Shown here: positions 1 to 4,927 of the stretch, one piece after another | Layout: each line of letters starts with the position of its first letter | Numbering within the stretch: position 1 is the stretch's first letter | Source: Methylobacter sp. | GTDB lineage: Bacteria > Pseudomonadota > Gammaproteobacteria > Methylococcales > Methylomonadaceae | Reading direction: 5' to 3' | Assembly (NCBI GenBank): GCA_003158415.1 | Contig: PMJA01000371.1 | Span: 1-7,439, forward strand | DNA length: 7,439 bases | Made by a program: the position numbers and the translations under genes | The notes under the pieces: model-generated | Databases searched by the model: none | What the model saw: only the letters and a program-made list of their open reading frames with translations | Told to the model about the DNA's origin: nothing

Positions 1-228
1 TGGGAATACCGGCATGGCGGAAAGAATGCCGGAGTTACAAATCAGAGTACGGCAAAAACAGAACCGACCACTCAGCCAGTAAATTCTTCATGCGGCAGCA
101 AACGCTATTGTAAAGAAATGACTTCATGCGAGGAAGCCAGGTTCTATTTAACTCAATGCAGTTTGTCGCATTTAGATAAAGACGGTGATGGTATTCCTTG
201 TGAAAAGCTTTGCGGTCATGGTAGATAG
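1..228 (+). CDS. SNase-like (thermonuclease-type) protein, C-terminal fragment with excalibur domain
   Basis: The reading frame is open from base 1 to the TAG at 226-228, so only the last 75 residues are in the window. The first visible residues (WEYRHGGK) resemble the P-x-WEWR tail that ends the SNase fold in thermonuclease-family proteins. A polar linker rich in Thr, Gln, Pro and Ser follows, at about residues 12-30. The end is a clear excalibur motif: CGSKRYCKEMTSC, then LDKDGDGIPCEKLC, with the calcium-binding Asp pattern DxDxDGxxCE and paired cysteines. Excalibur tails are found on extracellular or envelope nucleases of bacteria. Assignment to SNase rests on the short visible tail and on how often the two domains are joined; another excalibur-tailed protein is possible. 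The next gene starts 11 bases downstream, so the two may be co-transcribed. Confidence 0.72.
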   Translation, partial: WEYRHGGKNAGVTNQSTAKTEPTTQPVNSSCGSKRYCKEMTSCEEARFYLTQCSLSHLDKDGDGIPCEKLCGHGR

Positions 229-239
229 GGGAAAAAACC

Positions 240-611
240 ATGAGCGTGATAACCGACGTTGAAAGCCTAGCCAACCAACTGCCCGCCCTGATCGCGGTGC
301 AAAAAGCGGCTTTGGCCGCCAAGCAAAGCGAAATGGCCATCTTGGAAAAAGCCGGTCTGATTTACGCCAATGAACATTGGCGATCCGGTAAATACCTTTA
401 CCTGATCTACCCGAGTCATAACGGCCAGCGCGAAAGAAAATACGTTGGCGCAGACCCGGCCAAGATCGAGGCCGCAAAAGCCTCAATTCGCCGGGCGAAC
501 GAGTACGGCCAACTAGCAACCGAAGCCGCACAAATCGAAAGGACATTATGGCAAGGGAGCGAACGGTTGCGGGATGCTGTTGCATATCTTTCCGGGCAGC
601 GGTCATGGTGA
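240..611 (+). CDS. Small hypothetical protein, resembles DUF6788-type proteins
   Basis: This is a 123-residue protein of unknown function. The ATG at 240 follows a purine-rich ribosome binding site (GATAGGGGAAAA at 225-236) and lies 11 bases after the preceding stop, which suggests one transcript. Residues 1-40 are an Ala/Leu-rich helix (NQLPALIAVQKAALAAKQSE). A central segment, HWRSGKYLYLIYPSHNGQRE (46-65) followed by RKYVGADPAK, looks like the short beta-rich core of DUF6788-like proteins, which pair a G-K/P-Y-x-Y-L strand with an R-x-Y-V/I-G strand. A second amphipathic helix follows (75-115). No catalytic motif, signal peptide or membrane segment is seen. Such proteins are common on plasmids and other mobile elements. 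The family match is from memory of the pattern and is moderate. Its stop codon overlaps the first copy of the inverted-motif array. Confidence 0.72.
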   Translation: MSVITDVESLANQLPALIAVQKAALAAKQSEMAILEKAGLIYANEHWRSGKYLYLIYPSHNGQRERKYVGADPAKIEAAKASIRRANEYGQLATEAAQIERTLWQGSERLRDAVAYLSGQRSW

Positions 612-765
612 CAATAAACCATAGCCAGGTGCATGAATTTGTCGCCACGTTATTTGTTTTGGTGACAGCGACCACCCGGCGCCAGTCCAGATCGGCGGCG
701 GGGCTGTCACCATTTATTTAATTTGGTGTCATAACCAGTGTGCCGGCTTCCGGATTTTGTCACCA
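606..765. repeat. Six alternating TGGTGACA/TGTCACCA motifs, symmetric array
   Basis: An 8-base motif occurs six times in alternating orientation. The copies are TGGTGACA (606-613), TGTCGCCA (640-647), TGGTGACA (660-667), TGTCACCA (705-712), TGGTGTCA (724-731) and TGTCACCA (758-765). Three are exact to the consensus on that strand plus one exact inverse copy; two copies differ by one base. Start-to-start spacings are 34, 20, 45, 19 and 34 bases, so the whole array is mirror-symmetric about position 685-686. Adjacent copies can also pair as three tandem hairpins (606-647, 660-712, 724-765). The array starts at the stop codon of the preceding small gene. It could be a protein-binding array, a REP-like structured repeat, or an element end; the sequence does not decide. 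Confidence 0.6.
660..712 (+). terminator. Strong GC-rich hairpin, possible terminator of the 240-611 gene
   Basis: The outer arms TGGTGACAGC (660-669) and GCTGTCACCA (703-712) pair perfectly over 10 bases. Inside, after a 5-base bulge on the left, CCCGGCGCC (675-683) pairs with GGCGGCGGG (694-702) with one mismatch, closing a 10-base loop. An AT-rich stretch with many T residues (713-724) follows, so it could act as a terminator about 50 bases after the stop at 611. There is no uninterrupted T run, and the hairpin is also the middle unit of the symmetric array, so termination may not be its main role. Confidence 0.45.
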
Positions 766-779
766 CATTTTCTTTTCTT

Positions 780-803
780 ATACTTTGGGCTAATTCAAAG
801 TAT
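780..803. repeat. Short perfect inverted repeat
   Basis: ATACTTTG (780-787) and CAAAGTAT (796-803) are perfect inverse copies separated by 8 bases. It could be an operator-like dyad or a weak hairpin. No promoter element is clearly tied to it and no function is assigned. Confidence 0.4.
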
Positions 804-845
804 CCAAAATCAAAATCATCGAGATTTATGCACATTTAAAAACAG

Positions 846-878
846 GGGGGCTTCCGATCTGCCCCCGAAAAAGTTTTT
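846..878. terminator. Possible intrinsic terminator, both strands
   Basis: GGGGGC (846-851) pairs perfectly with GCCCCC (861-866) around a 9-base loop. On the plus strand the stem is followed by GAAAAAG and then TTTTT (874-878), so the T run is displaced by several bases. On the minus strand the stem is followed closely by CTGTTTTT (the AAAAACAG at 838-845), which is nearer the usual form. It would insulate the recombinase operon from transcription coming from the left, or stop minus-strand transcription. Confidence 0.45.
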
Positions 879-1007
879 ATTGTGTGTAAATCGTCATCAT
901 CATCTTTATATTATTAATCCTGGCTGTTTTCTCGTCCGCGAAAATAGTTGAATGGTTGCTGATTATTTACCTTGTCCGGCCAGGCTTTGGTTGCACAAAG
1001 GGTAAGT

Positions 1008-1057
1008 TTTGCGACAGTTTTTAGAGTCAGCAAAAACAAGGGGATGTGTGTCGCAAA
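1008..1057. repeat. Nested inverted repeats upstream of the recombinase operon
   Basis: TTTGCGACA (1008-1016) and TGTCGCAAA (1049-1057) are perfect 9-base inverse copies 32 bases apart. Between them lies a second perfect pair, GTTTTT (1017-1022) and AAAAAC (1032-1037), directly abutting the left outer arm. The two together can form a stem with an asymmetric internal loop. It lies 26 bases before the first 6-base-spacer palindrome. It may be an accessory binding site or an RNA structure. Confidence 0.45.
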
Positions 1058-1082
1058 TATCAGTAGCAAAATAGAGCGCGTT

Positions 1083-1112
1083 TACTCTTGATAACGGATT
1101 TTATCGAGAGTA
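1083..1112. promoter_or_regulatory. 12-6-12 palindrome, candidate recombinase or operator site (site A)
   Basis: The arms TACTCTTGATAA (1083-1094) and TTATCGAGAGTA (1101-1112) are inverse copies with 11 of 12 matches, around the spacer CGGATT. Inner ends of ATAA and TTAT flanking a 6-base spacer are the layout of Xer/dif-type tyrosine recombinase sites (11-6-11). It shares its inner TGATAA/TTATC half-sites with the perfect palindrome centred 68 bases downstream. An operator role is equally possible. Confidence 0.5.
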
Positions 1113-1146
1113 CCCGACCGGAACGTTTCACCCCATTTCCATGCCC

Positions 1147-1184
1147 TTCCTATATGTGATAATGTCCTTTATCACATATAGGAA
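1147..1184. promoter_or_regulatory. Perfect 16-6-16 palindrome, candidate recombination or operator site (site B)
   Basis: The left arm TTCCTATATGTGATAA (1147-1162) and the right arm TTATCACATATAGGAA (1169-1184) are perfect inverse copies over 16 bases, separated by the asymmetric spacer TGTCCT. The site ends 18 bases before the ATG of the first gene of the operon that encodes a tyrosine recombinase. Known simple tyrosine recombinase sites have this form: dif is 11-6-11 with inner ATAA/TTAT and a spacer often beginning TGT, and loxP is 13-8-13. It also contains a possible extended -10, so an autoregulatory operator is the main alternative. Confidence 0.6.
1155..1163 (+). promoter_or_regulatory. 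Possible extended -10 promoter element for the 1203-2905 operon
   Basis: TGTGATAAT has the extended -10 form TGnTATAAT with one change (GATAAT at 1158-1163). No good -35 is visible around 1135-1141 (ATTTCC), which is acceptable for an extended -10 promoter. Transcription would start near 1170, inside the right arm of palindrome B. A protein bound to the palindrome would therefore cover the promoter. Confidence 0.4.
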
Positions 1185-1202
1185 ACCTGCTAAAAATACA
1201 CC

Positions 1203-1952
1203 ATGTTTCAAATCACCCAAACCATCCCCGATCCCGATTTACTCGTTGCACTGGAACCGGAAGAGCTAGCCTCAAAAATGCTTTTTCTTCTCCGTCAACG
1301 CAGCGAACCGATGTATCATCCAGACAATCTCCAAAGCGAAATGTGGGGCGACGCAACCCGTGGTCAGGTTGGTTATCCACGTCAGCGCGAAAATGAAATT
1401 GGGCTTGCCTTAGCCGAGGCTTGGGCATGGTTGAACGCCCAAGGCTTGGTTGTTCCGGCGGACGGCACGAACGGACAAAACGGCTGGCGGCGGCTAAGTC
1501 GCCGAGCGTGCCGGATGGAGAACGAAGCAGATTTTACCAGTTTCAAGATTGCGCGACTGCTTCCGCGCGAAATCCTTCATCCAAAGATTGCCGATCCAGT
1601 ATGGCGTGCTTTTATGCGCGGTGAATTTGATGTGGCTGCTTTTCAAGCCATGAAAACGGTTGAAGTCTATGTTCGCGAAGCCTCTGGACTTGGTTCAGAC
1701 GCTATCGGTGTCAAATTGATGCGGTCAGCTTTCCAGCCCGATAACGGGACTCTGACGGATATGACATCGGAGTTCGGCGAACGCGAAGGCCGTGCGGCGC
1801 TTTTTGCGGGAGCGATTGCCTCTTACAAAAATCCTCATTCACATCGGGATGTGAATCTGGACGATCCAGCAGAAGCGGTTGAGATCATTCTTCTAGCAAA
1901 CCATCTTCTGCGTATCGTCGATGCAAGAATGCAGTCGAGAGAAACGTCATGA
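1203..1952 (+). CDS. TIGR02391 / Ymh-family protein (HEPN-like)
   Basis: This is a 249-residue protein that matches the TIGR02391 (Hypoth_Ymh) pattern. Helical N-terminal segments (PDLLVALEPEELASKMLFLL, 11-30) and a winged-helix-like middle with WRRLSRRACRM (95-105) are followed by the family's signature near the C-terminus, LFAGAIASYKNPHSHRDV (200-217). The KNPHSH part corresponds to the RNPxxH motif (K209, N210, H214), which resembles the R-x4-6-H motif of HEPN domains; here Lys replaces Arg. Proteins of this family are often found in mobile and defence regions, and HEPN domains are often RNases, but no activity is shown here. The start follows only a weak AGGAAA about 15 bases upstream, within palindrome B's right arm. 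Its TGA overlaps the recombinase ATG (ATGA, 1949-1952), implying translational coupling. Confidence 0.75.
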   Translation: MFQITQTIPDPDLLVALEPEELASKMLFLLRQRSEPMYHPDNLQSEMWGDATRGQVGYPRQRENEIGLALAEAWAWLNAQGLVVPADGTNGQNGWRRLSRRACRMENEADFTSFKIARLLPREILHPKIADPVWRAFMRGEFDVAAFQAMKTVEVYVREASGLGSDAIGVKLMRSAFQPDNGTLTDMTSEFGEREGRAALFAGAIASYKNPHSHRDVNLDDPAEAVEIILLANHLLRIVDARMQSRETS

Positions 1953-2905
1953 GCCAGCTTATCGCCCTTTCTTCGCAATTACTTCCTACCCTGATTGCCG
2001 CCGCCGGTGATCGAGCGCAAATTCGCTTTCTGGAATTTTTCGCCTCGAACATTCGCAACCCGCACACACGGCGTGCCTATGTCCGCGCTGTGACGGAATT
2101 CCTCGACTGGTGCGCGGCGGTTGGCGTGGCATCGATCATTGACGTGGAGCCGTTGCACGTTGCCGCGTGGATTGAAGGCAAGACTCAGCAACTGGCCGCG
2201 CCGACCGTCAAGCAATACCTGGCGGCGATCCGCCATTTGTTCGACTGGTTAGTGACCGGCCAGATCGTGCCGGTCAATCCTGCCTCATCGGTACGTGGCC
2301 CGTCGCATAGTGTGAAGATCGGCAAGACGCCGATTCTGGACGCCGAGGAAGCCCGCCGCTTGCTTGCCAGCATCAACACAAGCACACACGCAGGTCTTCG
2401 TGACCGCGCCTTGATTGCACTGATGGTCTATTCCTTTGCGCGGATCGGCGCGGCCTTGGGCATGAAGGTGGAAGATGTGTACACGCAGAACCGCCGTCTT
2501 TGGGTACGGTTACGCGAGAAAGGTGGCAAGCGCCACGAAATGCCCTGCCACCATAATCTTGAAGAATACCTGATTGCCTATCTCGACGGCGCAGGCCTCC
2601 GCGACGACGCCAAAGGGTCGTTATTCCGCACCATTGGGCGCGGCACCGGCCAGCTCACCACAACTCCCCTGCCCCAGGCGAACGCCTACGCGATGATTCA
2701 GCGGCGTATGGCCGCCGCCGGAATTATGACCAAGGCTGGAAATCACAGCTTTCGGGCAACAGGTATCACGGCCTATCTCAAAAATGGCGGTAGTCTGGAG
2801 AAAGCCGCTGTCATGGCGAACCATGCCAGCACCCGCACAACTCAGCTCTACGACCGCCGCCGTGACGAAATGACGCTTGATGAAGTGGAGAAGATTGGGA
2901 TTTAA
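1949..2905 (+). CDS. Tyrosine recombinase (phage-integrase family)
   Basis: This is a complete 318-residue site-specific recombinase. The N-terminal SAM-like core-binding domain covers about residues 20-105 (NIRNPHTRRAYVRAVTEFLDW, with APTVKQYLAAIRHLFDWL). The catalytic domain follows from about 125. All expected active-site residues are visible: Arg165 (FARIGAAL), Lys191 or Lys194 (EKGGKRHEMP), His266-x-x-Arg269 (NHSFRATG), His292 (MANHASTRTT) and the nucleophile Tyr301 (TTQLYDRRRDE). Its length is close to XerC/XerD, and it lacks the arm-binding N-terminus of lambda-type integrases, so it is expected to act on simple inverted-repeat core sites. It starts in an ATGA overlap with the TIGR02391 gene, with GAGAGAA just upstream as ribosome binding site. 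Its substrate is unknown; the palindromes at 1083-1112 and 1147-1184 are candidates. No gene symbol is justified. Confidence 0.93.
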   Translation: MSQLIALSSQLLPTLIAAAGDRAQIRFLEFFASNIRNPHTRRAYVRAVTEFLDWCAAVGVASIIDVEPLHVAAWIEGKTQQLAAPTVKQYLAAIRHLFDWLVTGQIVPVNPASSVRGPSHSVKIGKTPILDAEEARRLLASINTSTHAGLRDRALIALMVYSFARIGAALGMKVEDVYTQNRRLWVRLREKGGKRHEMPCHHNLEEYLIAYLDGAGLRDDAKGSLFRTIGRGTGQLTTTPLPQANAYAMIQRRMAAAGIMTKAGNHSFRATGITAYLKNGGSLEKAAVMANHASTRTTQLYDRRRDEMTLDEVEKIGI

Positions 2906-2945
2906 CGTGCTGCTACATTCTGGCGACCTCAAGCCCTTTTAAAAA

Positions 2946-2977
2946 GCCTTACCGGTATCAAATGTTTACGGTATGGC
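2946..2977 (+). terminator. Hairpin after the recombinase gene, weak terminator candidate
   Basis: GCCTTACCG (2946-2954) and CGGTATGGC (2969-2977) pair with one mismatch around a 14-base loop, 40 bases after the stop codon. No T run follows (the next bases are AAAACC), so intrinsic termination is doubtful. Its position is right for the 3' end of the operon transcript. Confidence 0.3.
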
Positions 2978-3261
2978 AAAACCGTCACGCTGGAAGCCCT
3001 GTTTTTACTGGGTTATAGAGAGGCGAATTCAGAGGGTGTTTCAGTATGGGGCAAATACGGCCAGATTGGGGTGTTCGTCCTTTATGTTACGTTAAAAATG
3101 GCAGCAGGGGAAAAGGTCGTAATTAGACAGAACGTAGCGAACGACCCAAAGGGGTTTACCGCACACCAAGAAAGCGAACCCAAAAAGAAATTGCCTTGAT
3201 GAGAGGCAGGGGCGTTACATAGATAAGGCGAATGAGCGCTCTGAAAAAGCGCTATGGTAGG

Positions 3262-3267
3262 TATAAT
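3262..3267 (+). promoter_or_regulatory. Possible -10 box (TATAAT) for the 464-residue gene
   Basis: A perfect TATAAT lies 38 bases before the GTG start at 3306. The sequence 16-18 bases upstream (around GCTCTGAA, 3238-3245) is a poor -35 match. The box also forms the left side of a short ATAA-6-TTAT arrangement (3263-3276), which recalls the sites upstream of the recombinase operon but has no matching outer arms. Confidence 0.35.
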
Positions 3268-3305
3268 GTGTCTTATAGGCACAACTATTGAAGTGACCAA
3301 GAATC

Positions 3306-4700
3306 GTGATTACTAAATCATCTGGCGTGACAGAAACTGAGCGGATGCTTGCAGAATTCTGCGAGCGCTCCTTCCTTAAGCTATGGAGCTATCCAAATCC
3401 GTTCAAAGATAGCAAAAACGGCCACGAGCTATGCGACCTGCTCGCGGTATTCGGTGATTATGTATTTATTTTCTTTGACCGCGAAAATCAGATTCCTGAT
3501 GTACCTGACAAAGACCCTCAAATCCTCTGGGATCGATGGAAGAAAAATGTAATTGACCGCCAAGTAAAGACTGCGCACGGAGCTGAGCAATACATCAAGA
3601 GTGGGCGCCCCATCTTCCTTGATGCGAAGCGTACAAGGTCATTTCCACTCGCAATCGATCCACAGAAAGCAATCATTCACAAGATCGTTGTCGCGCACGG
3701 GGCGAAGGAAGCCTGTGAACGAGCCTCAGATCAAAATGTCTACGGTAGTCTTGCTATTTCCTACTGCGAGACAAACGTCAACCAGACGCAACCCTTTATC
3801 ATCGAGATCGACAGGCGAAACCCCGTTCATATTTTCGACAGTCATAACTTTTCGATTGTCTTGGGCGAACTCGACACGGTCAGCGACTTCTCAAACTATC
3901 TTGATGAAAAGCTGCGTGCTGTCGCCAAGTTTGATTCATTGCTCTATTGTGGTGAGGAGGATTTGCTCGGACACTATCTTCTCAACTATGACGAGGAAAC
4001 TAAGCGACACATCATTGGCACGAATCGTGATAACGTGAATAGCGTGATGATCGGCGAAGGCGAGTGGAACGATTTCATCAAAACAGACCTCTACAAGAAC
4101 ACCAAAGAAGAAGACCGGATTTCTTACTTTTGGGACGAGTTGATTCAGCGGACTTGCCAGAACGCTTTGAACGGGACTCTTGGAGGAAACTCGGATATTC
4201 TGCGCGGACAGAGCGCCATCTTTGAGATGGTGAAGGAGCCGCGCTTCGTTCGTCGTGCGCTTGCTGACAGGATTAGGCGAACGATCATGAACTTTCCTGA
4301 CGACCCCGGTCAGTTTACCCGCCAAGTGACCTTCTTGCCGTCTCATCTTCCAGATGTCGGCTATGTTTTCTTCCAGCTCCGGGTGTCAGAGGCTTACCGC
4401 AAGCAACCAGAATACCTCGACAAGCGGCGAACGCTGCTGGAGATCTCATGCGGTGCGGCGAAGAACAAGTTTCCGCAGCTGACCAAGGTCATTGGCATCG
4501 GGATGGATGCACCCAAGTTCGCGGGTGACACAAATTCAGAGGACTTTATCCTCCTACCTTGCGAGACCTGGCCGGATGACATGCGCACATACTATGAAGA
4601 GCAGAATCGAGAGTGGAAATTCTTTGGAACCCCTCAGCTTGAGCAATACAACGAGCATGTAACACAGTTTGTTCCGCCATCTTTTGACCCTGATTTATGA
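3306..4700 (+). CDS. Uncharacterised 464-residue protein, possible PD-(D/E)XK-like N-terminus
   Basis: This gene belongs to a protein family I recognise by pattern but for which I know no function. Near the N-terminus, FLKLWSYPNPFKDS (23-36) leads into HELCDLLAVFGDYVFIFFDR (40-59). The spacing of Glu41, Asp44 and Asp58 along predicted helix-strand-strand elements resembles a PD-(D/E)XK nuclease core. Related proteins, as I remember them, have D-K where this one has D58-R59, so the catalytic Lys is uncertain. Further conserved-looking blocks are IFLDAKR (103-109), HKIVVAHGAKEACERA (125-140), GELDTVSDFSNYL (187-199) and EEDLLGHYLL (217-226). The C-terminal half (about 250-464) is soluble and mixed, with no known motif. 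There is no signal peptide or membrane segment, so it is likely cytoplasmic. The start is GTG at 3306; the frame opens at 3297, and an ATG at 3345 is the alternative. It is convergent with the ABC-3C operon and stands alone as a transcription unit. Confidence 0.8.
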   Translation: MITKSSGVTETERMLAEFCERSFLKLWSYPNPFKDSKNGHELCDLLAVFGDYVFIFFDRENQIPDVPDKDPQILWDRWKKNVIDRQVKTAHGAEQYIKSGRPIFLDAKRTRSFPLAIDPQKAIIHKIVVAHGAKEACERASDQNVYGSLAISYCETNVNQTQPFIIEIDRRNPVHIFDSHNFSIVLGELDTVSDFSNYLDEKLRAVAKFDSLLYCGEEDLLGHYLLNYDEETKRHIIGTNRDNVNSVMIGEGEWNDFIKTDLYKNTKEEDRISYFWDELIQRTCQNALNGTLGGNSDILRGQSAIFEMVKEPRFVRRALADRIRRTIMNFPDDPGQFTRQVTFLPSHLPDVGYVFFQLRVSEAYRKQPEYLDKRRTLLEISCGAAKNKFPQLTKVIGIGMDAPKFAGDTNSEDFILLPCETWPDDMRTYYEEQNREWKFFGTPQLEQYNEHVTQFVPPSFDPDL

Positions 4701-4763
4701 CACGGCCAACCGGTCGAAATTACAAGTGTGGCCTGTTGTGCCAAAAATCTTGATTTATGGCAC
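4691..4763. repeat. 13-base direct repeat, 60 bases apart
   Basis: TGATTTATGACAC (4691-4703) and TGATTTATGGCAC (4751-4763) match at 12 of 13 bases and begin exactly 60 bases apart. The first copy contains the stop codon of the 464-residue gene; the second forms the right part of a hairpin. This may be a small duplication, a junction scar or a repeated binding site. Confidence 0.45.
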
Positions 4764-4765
4764 AA
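4736..4765. terminator. Hairpin, candidate terminator between convergent genes
   Basis: TTGTGCCA (4736-4743) and TGGCACAA (4758-4765) are perfect inverse copies. After an A-A mismatch, AAAT pairs with ATTT inside, closing a CTTG loop. It lies 36 bases after the stop at 4700. No T run follows on either side, so its role as an intrinsic terminator is unproven; a binding site is possible. Confidence 0.4.
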
Positions 4766-4770
4766 ACCGA

Positions 4771-4797
4771 TTAGATAGATCGTGTCGTTCTGTCTAA
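4771..4797. repeat. AT-rich inverted repeat
   Basis: TTAGATAGA (4771-4779) and TCTGTCTAA (4789-4797) pair over 9 bases with one G-T wobble and a 9-base loop. It follows the previous hairpin by five bases; T-rich sequence (TGTTTGATTTTA) comes after it. Together the two could terminate transcription of the 464-residue gene. Confidence 0.35.
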
Positions 4798-4927
4798 TGT
4801 TTGATTTTAGGCTGGTGATTTGTAATTAACCTACAACTTTCGATACATTCCGGTAAGTTAAATTTGTTTTTTGGAATAAGGATTACATCACAAACATACA
4901 CGGATTTAGCGTACAAATTTTTAAGCA

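Larger units (their letters stand above)
612..1202. other. Gene-free leader region rich in inverted repeats
   Basis: This is about 590 bases with no convincing gene on either strand. It holds most of the six-motif array (606-765), a short perfect inverted repeat (780-803), a G/C-stem terminator candidate (846-878), a nested inverted repeat (1008-1057) and two palindromes with 6-base spacers (1083-1112 and 1147-1184). The individual items are listed separately. The density of dyad symmetry is much higher than in an ordinary promoter region and fits a recombination, replication or tightly regulated leader. Confidence 0.6.
2906..3305. other. Intergenic region after the recombinase, possible gene remnant
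   Basis: These 400 bases have no credible complete gene. The recombinase frame stays open for 97 codons after its TAA (2903-2905) up to a TGA at 3197-3199, with no good start codon or ribosome binding site. A second stop-free run of 40 codons in another frame spans 3138-3257, with a charged, coding-like sequence (DERQGRYIDKANERSEKALW). This could be a decayed gene fragment, but neither frame is recognised. The region also holds a hairpin (2946-2977), a self-complementary AGCGCT pair (3235-3240 and 3248-3253) and a TATAAT box. Confidence 0.4.
4701..4927. other. Convergent intergenic junction
   Basis: These 227 AT-rich bases separate the 3' ends of the plus-strand 464-residue gene and the minus-strand ABC-3C operon. 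The region contains two hairpins (4736-4765 and 4771-4797), a T run at 4868-4873 and a gapped inverted pair (GTGATTTGTAAT near 4815-4825 with ATTACATCAC near 4883-4892). No gene is seen. It is the boundary between the two modules. Confidence 0.45.

Noticed and set aside
172..675. Minus-strand open frame opposite the small DUF6788-like gene
   Set aside because: Arg-rich, low-complexity product typical of an antisense shadow; the plus-strand gene has a proper ribosome binding site and a protein-like sequence.
606..765. Integron attC or CRISPR repeats
   Set aside because: No RYYYAAC/GTTRRRY core boxes and no integron integrase; the motifs are short, alternate in orientation and lack uniform spacers, so this is not a CRISPR array.
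757..951. Plus-strand open frame of 64 codons beginning with TTG
   Set aside because: No ribosome binding site, unusual start, it runs through a GC-stem terminator candidate and inverted repeats, and the product has no protein-like pattern.
612..1202. Retron-type non-coding RNA or tRNA
   Set aside because: There is no reverse transcriptase in the window and no cloverleaf pattern; the hairpins are explained equally well as DNA sites or terminators.
3232..3291. 19-codon open frame with a Lys/Arg/Tyr-rich product
   Set aside because: Too short to support, no clear ribosome binding site, and it covers the TATAAT box; it could be a leader peptide but nothing shows it.
3082..3300. Minus-strand open frame of 72 codons in the gap before the 464-residue gene
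   Set aside because: No recognisable domain and no ribosome binding site noted; it overlaps the promoter candidate for the plus-strand gene. Kept only as part of the possible-remnant observation.
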